Positions 33,810 through 42,520 of a stretch of DNA of 64,000 bases are shown piece after piece. The notes beneath the pieces were generated by a model. It saw only the letters and a program-made list of their open reading frames with translations. It ran no database searches and was not told the DNA's origin. Source of the stretch: Spirochaetaceae bacterium (GTDB lineage: Bacteria > Spirochaetota > Leptospiria > Leptospirales > Leptonemataceae); contig PCBI01000012.1 in the NCBI GenBank assembly GCA_002730875.1, positions 206,356-270,355 on the forward strand. The letters run 5' to 3'. The position numbers were made by a program, and so were the translations under genes. The stretch's first letter is position 1. Each line of letters opens with the position of its first letter.

Positions 33810-35378
33810 ATGGATAAAAGCTACAAGTTACTGGACGAATTGAGTGTCGGGGTTCAGATTATTGATCCGGACATGCAATACAGGTTCGTGAATCGCACTC
33901 TCCTGGGAGAAGTGCGCAAGTCCAGGGAAGAGATGATTGGTATGCCCATGGAGCGGGTGTATCCAGGGATAGAAGCTACCGAAATCTATCGGGCCATTCA
34001 CGACGTGCAACTGAGTGGCGAGTCTCGGTCCGTTCTGAATGAATTCGCCTTTCCGGACGGAAGGATTGCCCTGTACAAACTGGAACTACAAAAGGTTTCC
34101 GATGGAGTAATCATCTTCTCCCAGAACTTTACCGGCGAAAGTGCCTCCGAGCTTCTTCTGCGCGACGCTTACTTGCGCTGGAAAGAAGAGGCGGTTCAGC
34201 ACCGGGAGACCTTGAAGAAGGTCCTGGACTCTTCGCTGGACGGCGTTATGTACTTCAAGGCTCGGCGAAACCAGGCCGGAACAATAGAGGACTTCGAATA
34301 CAGTTTCGCAAACCGCGTAGCGTGCGATGTAATTGGTAAAGAAGAATCCGAGATTGTAGGGAAGGGGCTTCTGGAAGTCATGCCCGGTCACCGGGACATC
34401 GTGCCTGAATATGGTCGTTCCCTTTTTGAGCTCTACAAGGAAGTAGTGGAGACCGGTCACAGCAAATCGCTTCTGTTCCATTTTGAGGCGGACGGAATCA
34501 CGGACTGGTTCTCCAATAAATCGGTCAAGCTGGGCGATGGCTTCGTGGTCACCTTTTCCGTAGTTACCGAGTTGGTCCAGAAATCCGAGAAATTGGAGGT
34601 GCTCAACAGCGCCCTTCAGGAAGAGGTAAGAAAGGAGATACAAAAGAGCCGTCAGAAGGACCATGCTTTGATTCAGCAATCCAAGCTGGCGGCCATGGGC
34701 GATATGCTGGCTGCCATCGCCCATCAGTGGAGACAGCCATTGCATGCCATACTGCTGGGAACGGAACTGAGTCGCGAAATCGTCGAGGAAAACCTGGACC
34801 GTTTGCCGGCGGACGACGTCAAAGAGCTCAAAGAAATCTATCCGGTGATTTCGGACCGCATCAAGTTCCTCTCTGAGACTATTGAAGATTTCCGCGAGTT
34901 TTACGGGCCATCGGCAAAAATCGAGGAGTTTCGTGTCCTGGATTCGATAGAGTCTGCTGTGCGATTCTTCGAAGGGCAACTGCGAAGCCGGGGAATTACC
35001 TGCAGAGTGGAGGGGGATTTCGCCGATGTGACGCTTAAGGGAAACTCCAATCAGTTCAGGCAGGTGCTTCTAACGCTTCTGAGTAACTCTATGGAGGCGC
35101 TGGAAGAAGCGTCGAGTCCTGAAATCATCATTCGCAGGGAGACAGCGAAGGACGCGGAGTTGCTCCTTTCGGTTCAGGATAACGGAAGCGGAATCAAGCC
35201 AGGTATTGAGGATCGGATTTTTGAGCCTTACTTTTCCACCCGCGGTCCTGCCTCGGGTACCGGCATGGGGTTGTATATTGCCAGACTTATTATCGAAAAG
35301 ACGTTCGCCGGGACCATTGAGAATCAGCCTATGGTTGGGGGCGCAAAATTTCTGCTGAGGTTGCCGGTTGGAAAGTAG
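33810..35378 (+). CDS. PAS-domain sensor histidine kinase
   Basis: 522 residues, cytoplasmic. An N-terminal PAS domain ('LLDELSVGVQIIDPDMQYRFVNR', 'FPDGRIALYKLEL') is followed by a second PAS-like module (about 130-255) and a coiled helix. The phosphorylation site is the His in 'AIAHQWRQPLHAI', a variant typical of the HisKA subgroup with H-Q-W-R-Q-P. The ATPase domain has 'LLSNSMEALEEA', 'VQDNGSGIKP' and 'GTGMGLYIAR'. ATG 33810 is preferred to an in-frame TTG at 33798; neither has a clear ribosome-binding site. The single-domain response regulator follows immediately (7-bp gap), forming a two-component pair. Confidence 0.92.
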   Translation: MDKSYKLLDELSVGVQIIDPDMQYRFVNRTLLGEVRKSREEMIGMPMERVYPGIEATEIYRAIHDVQLSGESRSVLNEFAFPDGRIALYKLELQKVSDGVIIFSQNFTGESASELLLRDAYLRWKEEAVQHRETLKKVLDSSLDGVMYFKARRNQAGTIEDFEYSFANRVACDVIGKEESEIVGKGLLEVMPGHRDIVPEYGRSLFELYKEVVETGHSKSLLFHFEADGITDWFSNKSVKLGDGFVVTFSVVTELVQKSEKLEVLNSALQEEVRKEIQKSRQKDHALIQQSKLAAMGDMLAAIAHQWRQPLHAILLGTELSREIVEENLDRLPADDVKELKEIYPVISDRIKFLSETIEDFREFYGPSAKIEEFRVLDSIESAVRFFEGQLRSRGITCRVEGDFADVTLKGNSNQFRQVLLTLLSNSMEALEEASSPEIIIRRETAKDAELLLSVQDNGSGIKPGIEDRIFEPYFSTRGPASGTGMGLYIARLIIEKTFAGTIENQPMVGGAKFLLRLPVGK

Positions 35379-35385
35379 AAGTCAA

Positions 35386-35838
35386 ATGTCCGTGTTGCTG
35401 GTGGATGACGAACGGGAAGTCCTCCTGCTCTTTTCAATGTTGTTGAAGCGAAAGTTTGCGACCTGCCATGTTGCTACGAACGGTGAAGAGGCTCTGGAAA
35501 TCCTGAAGAGTGGCGCGCAAATAGACTGCGTGATTACGGACATCTCCATGCCCAGGATGGATGGGTTTGAGCTCAAAATCAACATGGACCGGCTGGGATA
35601 CAATATTCCGGTGATCGGGGTTACCGGCCACTCCGAGCCGGAAGTAATTCAACGAATGAAAGATTTGGGATTCTCGCACATCATGCTGAAGCCGGTGGAC
35701 AAAGGCGAGCTAATGAAAGTGATTGATGCCTCTCTTCAGATCGTACCGTCCGACAATACTTCACTTTCTGGTGCGCTCGGGGAGCCTATTTCCGATGGTC
35801 ACCCCGAGGGCACTCATCCGGGCCGGCGCCTTTCATGA
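35386..35838 (+). CDS. Single-domain response regulator
   Basis: 150 residues, CheY-like. Acidic pair at 7-8 (VDDE), phosphoacceptor Asp52 in 'CVITDISMPRMDG', the conserved Thr/Ser position in 'VIGVTGHSEPEV' and Lys in 'IMLKPVDKGE'. About 30 C-terminal residues extend beyond the receiver with no DNA-binding domain. It likely receives phosphate from the kinase 7 bp upstream and acts by protein contact or in a relay. ATG 35386 is used: GGAAAG lies upstream in the kinase 3' end. Confidence 0.88.
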   Translation: MSVLLVDDEREVLLLFSMLLKRKFATCHVATNGEEALEILKSGAQIDCVITDISMPRMDGFELKINMDRLGYNIPVIGVTGHSEPEVIQRMKDLGFSHIMLKPVDKGELMKVIDASLQIVPSDNTSLSGALGEPISDGHPEGTHPGRRLS

Positions 35839-35890
35839 AGGCGGTGTATTATCTCTTGAAGACTATTTTGCAACAGACTCAAGGACGAAC

Positions 35891-36784
35891 ATGATAAGCG
35901 ACAAAACCCTCTCGTCTATCACGAAGCGCCTTTATTTCCAGGCAATTTCCGGCTGTAAAATTCTGACTGATGACGACTTGAAGAACGTCGACATTGCCAT
36001 CGATTATGCCTCAAAAAATGGCATCGTACAGGAACAAGTCACAGATTACTATCTGTTGTGGACACTACCCCGGGCAACGATGGCAGGGGAGCGGATGTTG
36101 GGCAGCAGAACTCAATGCTTGATCGAAATTCTAGAGGGATCAACGTATCGCAGAGTCTTAAATTCCCCAATCAAGAGATTAAAGACACATGGCCAGCCGA
36201 TTGACAAGTATGTCCTCAAGGCAAAGGAGTTGGGGCTCGACCACAAAAAAGTCGCAGTGTGCATTGGTGCACTCCATTATATCCTGAGTTCAGCGGACTT
36301 TACGCCTCAAGAAATTACAGTCGCCCTTCAGTTCATAATTGATAACGGGACTCATAAATGGCTGAGATTATCAGCTATGAATATCACGGAGATTTCCTCA
36401 GGGATTTTAGATGTAAAGGGAATCGAAAAGATTGATTTGAGCAGGAATCCGATTTCGCAACTCCCACAATCATTCTTTAGCCTCACAGGCTTGAAGGAAT
36501 TACAGCTGGCAAATACGAAAATTCGGCACCTGCCAGATGGAATCGGTAGACTGCGCAATCTGGAATACCTTAACATGAGTTCGTCAAGATTGGAAACCGT
36601 TTCTCCAGAAATCGGAAGGCTTTCGAAATTGCGTGATGTTCGATTCGTAGAATCATCGTTGCAGGATTTGCCGGATGAGATTGCAGGCTTAAAAGGATTG
36701 GAATACATTTCAATCGGATTGACGCCCCTTTCAAAGAATCGAGCAAGAATGGAAGAATTGAAAGACATGGGATGTCCGCTGTAA
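35891..36784 (+). CDS. Leucine-rich-repeat protein (low-GC gene)
   Basis: 297 residues, no signal peptide. The N-terminal 165 residues form an unknown, probably helical domain. From about 175 on there are LRRs of the bacterial type: 'IEKIDLSRNPISQLPQSFFS', 'LKELQLANTKIRHLPDGIGR', 'LEYLNMSSSRLETVSPEIGR', 'LRDVRFVESSLQDLPDEIAG' and 'LEYISIGLTPLSKN', about 23 residues each. LRR proteins of this style are abundant in Leptospira and related bacteria. Sampled lines give about 42% GC against roughly 53% around it, a sign of recent acquisition. ATG 35891 has AAGGA in front; the frame is open further upstream, within the response-regulator gene. Confidence 0.8.
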   Translation: MISDKTLSSITKRLYFQAISGCKILTDDDLKNVDIAIDYASKNGIVQEQVTDYYLLWTLPRATMAGERMLGSRTQCLIEILEGSTYRRVLNSPIKRLKTHGQPIDKYVLKAKELGLDHKKVAVCIGALHYILSSADFTPQEITVALQFIIDNGTHKWLRLSAMNITEISSGILDVKGIEKIDLSRNPISQLPQSFFSLTGLKELQLANTKIRHLPDGIGRLRNLEYLNMSSSRLETVSPEIGRLSKLRDVRFVESSLQDLPDEIAGLKGLEYISIGLTPLSKNRARMEELKDMGCPL

Positions 36785-36936
36785 ACCCGATAGGGCTGTT
36801 AGTTCGTGCTGCGCCAAGTCTTCCGTCTTGTCAGCCCATGCATGTTTTTTTTTCGGATCCCGGGAACCTTTTTGTCTCCGGCGGGGTTCTCCTTGTATCC
36901 GGCCGACGACCATGGGCCGAGAAAAAGGAGAATCCT

Positions 36937-37389
36937 ATGAACACCACTCAAAAGCTATTGGGAGCCACTGCTGCGTTGACGCTCATTCTTTCGGCAGGCG
37001 GTTTATCCGCGAAGCCCGGAAAAGAAGGGCCACGTATGGATCCGGAAAAGCGGCTGGAGCATATGCGCAAGAACCTGGATCTAAGCGATGAACAAACGGA
37101 GCAGGTTCGAGCCATCATGGCAAAATATGCTCCTAAAAGAGAAGCTCTGATGAAAAAAATGGCGCCTTTGCGAAAGGAGCTTTTCGAATTGATGAGCCAG
37201 GAAGCGCCGGATCGCAACGCAGTGAAAGCAAAAATGGAACAAATAAGCGATATTCGGATTGAGTTGCGACTACTTATGCTGGATGGCCGTAGCGAGACGT
37301 TTAGAATATTGAACGACGAGCAAAAGCAGAAATGGAAAGAGCAGATGAAGAAATTCGCGCGGGAAAAAGGCAAGCGAAACCGTGACTGA
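36937..37389 (+). CDS. Spy/CpxP-like periplasmic protein
   Basis: 150 residues. Signal peptide (MNTTQKLLGATAALTLILSA, then GGLSA), followed by a basic, all-helical body with two LTxxQ-like motifs ('LDLSDEQTEQVRAIM' and 'ILNDEQKQKWKEQM'), the mark of the Spy/CpxP/heavy-metal-resistor family. Those proteins act as periplasmic chaperones or metal-stress sensors. ATG 36937 has an AAGGAG site. Its TGA overlaps the GTG start of the next gene, an ECF sigma factor, by 8 nt (37382-37389), so the two are translationally coupled. A CnrX-type role, sensing stress for the sigma factor, is plausible. Confidence 0.85.
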   Translation: MNTTQKLLGATAALTLILSAGGLSAKPGKEGPRMDPEKRLEHMRKNLDLSDEQTEQVRAIMAKYAPKREALMKKMAPLRKELFELMSQEAPDRNAVKAKMEQISDIRIELRLLMLDGRSETFRILNDEQKQKWKEQMKKFAREKGKRNRD

Positions 37390-37939
37390 GAAACAATTCC
37401 GAAAGATTGTTACTCTTACCAAGCCGGCTGTGCTGGGCGCAATCCGGGCTTATTTGAGCCCGGATCTTGCGCATGCTATCGATGATGTGGCGCAGAATAC
37501 GTATGTTCGCATTTATAGAGCACTACGGAAGGGCGGCGGCCCGTCCAAACATAGCGAGGCTACGCTTCGCAGCTGGTCCTATGTGATCGCGCGCAATGAA
37601 TGCTTTCGGCTTCAGAAAAGCGAAGCGTCGAATCGCAGAAAAATGGAAGTGGCCAGCGATCTCTTTCTGCTGAATGAATGGATTCAATACGGTGAGCAAG
37701 ACCGATGGATGGATCAGGATGCTCTTGAAAGGTCGCTTCAGCAGTTGGAAGAGCCATTCCGGGAGACTATGACTCTGCTTGTTCAAGGCCATAGTCTGGC
37801 GGAAATTGGAATTCGCACCGGCGCGCCCGAAGGAACCGTTAAGTCGCGAGTGCATCGCGCCCGGGAGCGATTAAAGGAGATCCTGATTCCGGACTCACCG
37901 GGCAAAATGGTCAGCCAGAAAGACCCGGGGAATGTCTGA
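37382..37939 (+). CDS. ECF-family RNA polymerase sigma factor
   Basis: 185 residues. Region 2 is seen in 'AIDDVAQNTYVRIYRAL' with the core-binding and -10 recognition helix, and region 4 in 'HSLAEIGIRTGAPEGTVKSRVHRARERLKEIL', the -35-binding helix-turn-helix. Start is GTG 37382, overlapping the Spy-like gene by 8 nt. The next gene (38024) encodes a single-pass membrane protein that is a candidate anti-sigma factor. The order periplasmic sensor - sigma - membrane protein resembles metal- and envelope-stress systems. Confidence 0.9.
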   Translation: MTEKQFRKIVTLTKPAVLGAIRAYLSPDLAHAIDDVAQNTYVRIYRALRKGGGPSKHSEATLRSWSYVIARNECFRLQKSEASNRRKMEVASDLFLLNEWIQYGEQDRWMDQDALERSLQQLEEPFRETMTLLVQGHSLAEIGIRTGAPEGTVKSRVHRARERLKEILIPDSPGKMVSQKDPGNV

Positions 37940-38023
37940 ATTCGAAGATCGGCTTCGTGGGGCCTCTGCATGCCAGCGGAGAACCGGGGATGAGGTAACA
38001 GAAAAGAATCAAGGTGGAAAACA

Positions 38024-38302
38024 ATGAATGAATTGGAAAAGCAAATCGAAGCCAGGCTAAAGGACGAGACCTGGGATTACAGAATAGCCGGGGCTGTCGT
38101 TCGCAAGCAGGAGGGGCTTCGACGGCTCGCTGCCCTGGCCGCAGCGGCCCTCATTGTCCTGGGGCTTGGTTTTCTGGGCTGGCAAAGCAGCGGTCAACAG
38201 GATCTTCAGAGTGTTGAGCCGGCTCCCTACGTGTTTTCAGACTCCAGCGTTGGCGATGACGCAACCCTGGATCTGATGGCCAGCGGCATGGTTTTCGAAT
38301 AG
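38024..38302 (+). CDS. Small single-pass membrane protein, candidate anti-sigma factor
   Basis: 92 residues: a soluble basic N-terminus (about 33 residues, 'MNELEKQIEARLKDETWDYR'), one hydrophobic helix ('LAALAAAALIVLGLGFLGW', about 35-53) and an acidic C-terminal end, probably periplasmic. It has no zinc anti-sigma motif. Topology and position directly behind an ECF sigma gene suggest a membrane-tethered regulator of that sigma factor, but sequence alone does not show it. Confidence 0.65.
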   Translation: MNELEKQIEARLKDETWDYRIAGAVVRKQEGLRRLAALAAAALIVLGLGFLGWQSSGQQDLQSVEPAPYVFSDSSVGDDATLDLMASGMVFE

Positions 38303-38340
38303 ATATTGACTTTAGAAACGCTGACAGATCTCACTGGTCC

Positions 38341-38571
38341 ATGGCCGATCCTACAATCAAGCAACCCGAAAACACCTCCGGTAAGTGGTACGTTGATCAA
38401 ACCTGCGTTCCCTGTCATTTATGCATGGACGAGGCGCCCAATTTGCTTAAGTATGCGGATGGCGAAACCCACACCTTCTTTGCCCGACAGCCCGAAAATG
38501 ACGAAGAAGAGAATCAAGCCCGGGAAGCGATGGAAGCCTGTCCTACGGAAGCCATTGGCAACGACGGCTAA
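38341..38571 (+). CDS. Small single-cluster ferredoxin
   Basis: 76 residues. 'TCVPCHLCMDEAPN' supplies C-x2-C-x2-C, and 'EACPTEAIGND' the remote Cys-Pro, so one [4Fe-4S] cluster is expected (C-x2-C-x2-C ... C-P). Size and acidic character are those of bacterial electron-carrier ferredoxins. The context (next to a sigma operon and an RRM gene) gives no partner; the window's P450 at 5314 lacks a neighbouring ferredoxin. ATG 38341 has no clear ribosome-binding site. Confidence 0.88.
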   Translation: MADPTIKQPENTSGKWYVDQTCVPCHLCMDEAPNLLKYADGETHTFFARQPENDEEENQAREAMEACPTEAIGNDG

Positions 38572-38807
38572 CTTCCCACTCTGATTTGCCGCCCATGCCT
38601 CCGCTGTCCGGATGATACCATCACCGGCCACTTCTAAATGCCCCACAGTGTAAACCTGACATAGCTGGACTTTTTCACGGTCTTTGTCTGCCCCTCTGAC
38701 CACGGCTCTCCCCGGGGCGGGTTTCCGAAATAGCTTTGTCGTAACCTGCGATTCCGGGTCCGCGCCGCGGCGACTCGAGCCCGGTGTTTCCTGGACTCGC
38801 TTGCCTG

Positions 38808-38840
38808 AAAAACAAAAAGGCCGGCTTCATCAGCCGGCCT
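38808..38840 (-). terminator. Rho-independent terminator of the RRM gene
   Basis: Perfect stem AGGCCGGCT (38818-38826) / AGCCGGCCT (38832-38840) with a five-base loop. On the minus strand it is followed by TTTTTGTTTTT (complement of 38808-38817), 26 bp after the stop of the RRM protein. Confidence 0.85.
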
Positions 38841-38865
38841 GTGCGGGTTTGCCGCTTACCAAATT

Positions 38866-39219
38866 CTAATAGTCGTCGTTGTAGTTGTTTCGACGACCGC
38901 CGCCGCGTGGGCCTCCACGGCCTCCTCCCGATCTTCCGCCACCGCCGCCGGATCGGTCAAATCTTGGCCTGTCCTCTTTTGGCTTGGCTTCATTGATGCG
39001 AAGCGCTCGACCATCGATTTCATGACCGTTCAGGGCAGAAATCGCGGCCAGAGCCTGACCTTCTTCTGGCATCACTACAAATCCGAATCCTCTGGACCGG
39101 CCCGTTTCACGATCCATCATGATCGTGGCTTTTTCCACATCTCCATGCTCTGCGAATAGAGCCTGAAGATCCTGTTCTTTCAAACTGTACGGGAGGTTAC
39201 CCGCATAGATATTCATCAT
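38866..39219 (-). CDS. RRM-type RNA-binding protein with Gly-rich tail
   Basis: 117 residues. An RNA recognition motif covers 1-80: RNP2 'NIYAGNLPYSL' and RNP1 'RSRGFGFVVM' (K/R-G-F-G-F-V) are exact, with 'INEAKPKEDRPR' at the domain end. The tail is Gly/Arg-rich, ending in 'NNYNDDY', as in cyanobacterial and other bacterial cold-induced RNA-binding proteins. ATG 39219 or 39216 starts the domain; the frame extends 17 residues more without homology. A strong terminator follows. Confidence 0.93.
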   Translation of the reverse strand: MMNIYAGNLPYSLKEQDLQALFAEHGDVEKATIMMDRETGRSRGFGFVVMPEEGQALAAISALNGHEIDGRALRINEAKPKEDRPRFDRSGGGGGRSGGGRGGPRGGGRRNNYNDDY

Positions 39220-39547
39220 ACTTAACCCAAACAAAATTTCCAGGATCTGACATTGGCGGGACAAAGGCAATTAGCGATCGACCCAGGTCAGCCCGGGATG
39301 CAAGATTTCTATTCGTGCCCTGAAAAAGGTCAACACTTAAATTGAGGGAGGGGAAATTTTAGAGCATCGGGTATGTGACTGTCCGGCGCCAATCTCGAAA
39401 GGGCTCCGGGTATCTCCGAGTTGCCGACGAGAATCTCCGTGAAGACTTCAGGAAATTGAAATACGATAAACTATACGGGCGGCATCTGGGCCGCCCACAG
39501 GTTCGAAAAGACCGGGTTCTAGCCTGGTCCGCAGTGATCAGAAGCGT
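39220..39547. other. Intergenic stretch before the RRM gene
   Basis: 328 bp. It should carry the RRM promoter and the 3' end of the ilvB transcript. A hairpin GGGCGGC/GCCGCCC (39477-39496), 52 bp after ilvB, may end it, although no U-run follows. Confidence 0.4.
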
Positions 39548-41245
39548 CTATTTCTTCTCGGACCTTTGCTTGATTATGTCCGAAAACTGCACCATATCGC
39601 GCTGGCTCTTACCCGCCGCGATCATGGGGAAGACCTTTTCATCCGCCGGGATCACGGCTTCCAGAAGAGCCGGGCCGTCATCGTGTAGCAGAAAGTCCAG
39701 ACCGCTCTCCACTTCCGAAGGATGATTGATCTGCATGGCCGGGATATGATAGGCTTCTGCAAGCTTGACGAAATCCGGATTGTACTGCCATTCGGACTCG
39801 GCAAAGCGTTCTTCGTAAAATAGCTCCTGCCACTGGCGAACCATGCCCAGGAAGTTATTGTTTAGAAGAAGAATCTTAACGCCCAGATTGTATTGTCGAA
39901 TAGTGGCCAATTCCTGGATACACATCTGATAGGAGCCATCGCCAGTAACGCAGATCACCAGATCATCCGGATTGGCGAACTTGGCGCCAATGGCGGCCGG
40001 TAGACCGTAGCCCATAGTTCCCAGGCCTCCGGAGGTGAGCCATCGATTGGGTTTGTCGAACAGATAATACTGAGCGGCCCACATTTGATGCTGACCTACG
40101 TCGGTAGAAACAATGGCCTTTCCGCCGGATTTCTTGTACAGAAGACTCAGTACCCTTTGTGGCTTGATATGCTCCTGGCTTTCTTCGTATTCCAGCGGAA
40201 ACTTCTGCTTGTAGCCATCGAGATGATTCACCCACTCGGAGCGATCTTTGCTTTCTACGTAGGGAAGTAGCGCTCGAAGCACTTCTTTTAGATCCCCGTG
40301 GAGTACATGATCTACGTTCACTCGTTTGTTGAACTCGGCGGAATCAATGTCCACATGGGCGCGAACTGCATCGGCGGCGAAGTCACCGGGCACACCGGCC
40401 ACGCGATCGTCAAAGCGAGCGCCAAGGGATAGAATATAGTCGCATTCGAGGATGGCCTTATTGGCTGCCGCCGTACCATGCATTCCTGGCATGCCCACCG
40501 AAAGTATGTGGCTTCCAGGGAAAGCTCCCAGTCCCATCAGAGTACAGGTAACCGGGCTCATCGCTTTTTCGGCCAGATCGGCAATCTCTTCGGAAGCCTT
40601 CGCATTAATGGCGCCGCCGCCTACATAAAGCAGAGGTCGCTTCGCGCTATTGAGAGCTTCGGCAAAAGCTTTGAAGTCGCCGGAGAGCTCGGGTTGCGTT
40701 GCAAACCGTGGGCTGAGTCCGCTTTGCCCCTGTAGTTTTTCGGTAAGGCCGGTTTGAACATCCTTGGGAAAGTCCAGAAGAACCGGTCCAGGACGGCCTT
40801 TGGTGACCATGGTCCAGGCTTCTTCGAAAACGTCGGCGATCTCATCCGGGGTTTTGATCAGTGCATTGTACTTTGTAATGGGAATGGAGATCCCGAACAT
40901 ATCCGCTTCCTGGAAAGCGTCGGAACCGATGGCGGAAGTAGGCACCTGTCCGGAGATAACAAAGAGCGGAATGGAATCCATTTTCGCATCGGTCAGCCCG
41001 GTGACAATATTGGTGGCCCCCGGACCGGAAGTAACTATAACAACTCCAGGTCTTCCCGTGGAGCGAGCATAGCCTTCGGCCATGTGGATGGCGCCCTGCT
41101 CGTGCCGAACCAGGATATGCTTCATCTTGGAATGATAGAGCTCATCGTAGAAGGGAAGAATGGCGCCTCCCGGGTAGCCAAAGACCAGATCCACACCTCT
41201 GGACTCCAGAAGCTCTACTAGTAACCTGGCACCTGTCTTGCTCAT
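39548..41245 (-). CDS. ilvB: Acetolactate synthase large subunit
   Basis: 565 residues. The thiamin-diphosphate enzyme fold is clear: '[15 protein letters not shown]' has the catalytic Glu, '[15 protein letters not shown]' is the usual start, and '[18 protein letters not shown]' through 'LLLNNN' is the ThDP-binding GDG...NN motif. It condenses pyruvate (and 2-oxobutyrate) in valine, leucine and isoleucine synthesis. The small regulatory subunit gene is not adjacent. ATG 41245 is supported by GGAGGAAG; the longer frame from 41278 overlaps the divergent promoter. It is divergent from holA. Confidence 0.95.
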   Translation of the reverse strand: MSKTGARLLVELLESRGVDLVFGYPGGAILPFYDELYHSKMKHILVRHEQGAIHMAEGYARSTGRPGVVIVTSGPGATNIVTGLTDAKMDSIPLFVISGQVPTSAIGSDAFQEADMFGISIPITKYNALIKTPDEIADVFEEAWTMVTKGRPGPVLLDFPKDVQTGLTEKLQGQSGLSPRFATQPELSGDFKAFAEALNSAKRPLLYVGGGAINAKASEEIADLAEKAMSPVTCTLMGLGAFPGSHILSVGMPGMHGTAAANKAILECDYILSLGARFDDRVAGVPGDFAADAVRAHVDIDSAEFNKRVNVDHVLHGDLKEVLRALLPYVESKDRSEWVNHLDGYKQKFPLEYEESQEHIKPQRVLSLLYKKSGGKAIVSTDVGQHQMWAAQYYLFDKPNRWLTSGGLGTMGYGLPAAIGAKFANPDDLVICVTGDGSYQMCIQELATIRQYNLGVKILLLNNNFLGMVRQWQELFYEERFAESEWQYNPDFVKLAEAYHIPAMQINHPSEVESGLDFLLHDDGPALLEAVIPADEKVFPMIAAGKSQRDMVQFSDIIKQRSEKK

Positions 41246-41358
41246 TTTCTTCCTCCGGAGGGGCGATGAATCTCGCACCCTTTCTGGACAAAGAAATGAA
41301 AGTCAGGATATACTGCAAAAAAAAACTCTGTCCGAGGGCGGTTTTTCGAGTATTCCAA

Positions 41359-42417
41359 ATGGAAATCAAAGATCTAAAGCAATTCTATCAGCAGCTTTCG
41401 AAAATGGATGTACAGGCGCCTCCTGTAGTTCTGGTTTCCGGCAATGATGAGACTATTTTTGACTCGGTTCTGGAAAAGCTGGAGAGCAAAATGACTCCCC
41501 TGGAAGCAGTGATCACAACTTTTAGCGGCGAGCCCGGGGACGGAGAGCGCTTTCTGGAAGAACTATTCAATATTCCACTATTCAGTCCCTATAGAATGAT
41601 CGTTTTCCGCCATGCTGAGCAGGTACTTCCGCAACTACTGGCAAAGGAGTCCCGGAAAGACACCTATCAGACGGACCTTTCCTCCAGACCGGATGCCACG
41701 CTGCTGGTTCTACAGCATGAAGGCAGTCCGAACAAAGGTTTCCTGAAATCCCTGGGATCGAATGTGCTTCATTATGTCTCGCGGGATATCTTCGCCGAAA
41801 AACTGGAGCAAACAATTGAGCAAATGGCTCATTCATCCGGACTCATTCTTTCCGAGGAGGCGCTGCACGAAATCAAAGAGCGAACGCCCCCGCGCACCGG
41901 GGCTTTGCAGAGCGCCTTGCAGCGATTGAAGGATCTGGTGCCGCCGGAAAAACATAAGTCGGTATCGCTGGAGGATGTGCGCGAGGTACTCTTTCCCCGC
42001 GTTGGCTGGAATCTTTTCAGGCTGGTGGACAGTCTATTCTCCGGCGATGTGTCTGCCTACCGGGCCGAACTTCAAAGCTATAATGCATCGACCGATTCCT
42101 TTCTTACGCTAATGTCGCAGATTCTGCGCAGGGTAAATGAATTGCGTCATTATCGTCTGGGCGCTTCCATGAGTATGAAGCCTGCGGAAATGGCCGGTTT
42201 TCTGGGAATTCAAGGACGGCATGAATTCGTGCAGAAAAAGATCCTGCAGCAGCGCGATACAGAAAAGAATCGGTTTAGCCCGGATCGATTGGAACGGATC
42301 TACGACTTTCTCGTGGATGCGGGAGAAGCCTTCAGGAGTAATGTCCGTCCGGAGCACCACAAAGCTTATTTTGATTTCCAGGCCATGGAGTTGTTCTTCG
42401 GACAGGAAAAGCGGTAA
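41359..42417 (+). CDS. holA: DNA polymerase III delta subunit
   Basis: 352 residues. The clamp-loader delta fold is recognisable: 'PPVVLVSGNDETIFDSVLEKLE' (the usual first strand and helix), 'FNIPLFSPYRMIVFRHAEQV', a middle 'GALQSALQRLKDLV', and the C-terminal collar 'WNLFRLVDSLFSGDVSAYRAEL' with 'LMSQILRRVNELRHYRLG'. It binds and opens the sliding clamp. The frame extends 31 codons upstream (from 41266) into the ilvB promoter region; ATG 41359 is chosen since the conserved sequence begins there, though its ribosome-binding site is weak. Confidence 0.85.
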   Translation: MEIKDLKQFYQQLSKMDVQAPPVVLVSGNDETIFDSVLEKLESKMTPLEAVITTFSGEPGDGERFLEELFNIPLFSPYRMIVFRHAEQVLPQLLAKESRKDTYQTDLSSRPDATLLVLQHEGSPNKGFLKSLGSNVLHYVSRDIFAEKLEQTIEQMAHSSGLILSEEALHEIKERTPPRTGALQSALQRLKDLVPPEKHKSVSLEDVREVLFPRVGWNLFRLVDSLFSGDVSAYRAELQSYNASTDSFLTLMSQILRRVNELRHYRLGASMSMKPAEMAGFLGIQGRHEFVQKKILQQRDTEKNRFSPDRLERIYDFLVDAGEAFRSNVRPEHHKAYFDFQAMELFFGQEKR

Positions 42418-42520
42418 CTCACCTGAGAGAAGGGCGGTTAAAAATCCCAAATGGGCAACGACAGTTTTCTCAGCTGCTGCCTGGACTCTTGCAGTCGGAC
42501 GATAAAGGACGAAAGCGAAA

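Noticed and set aside
34086..34979. 297-codon open frame on the minus strand
   Set aside because: Antisense to the PAS histidine kinase; composition is that of a shadow frame.
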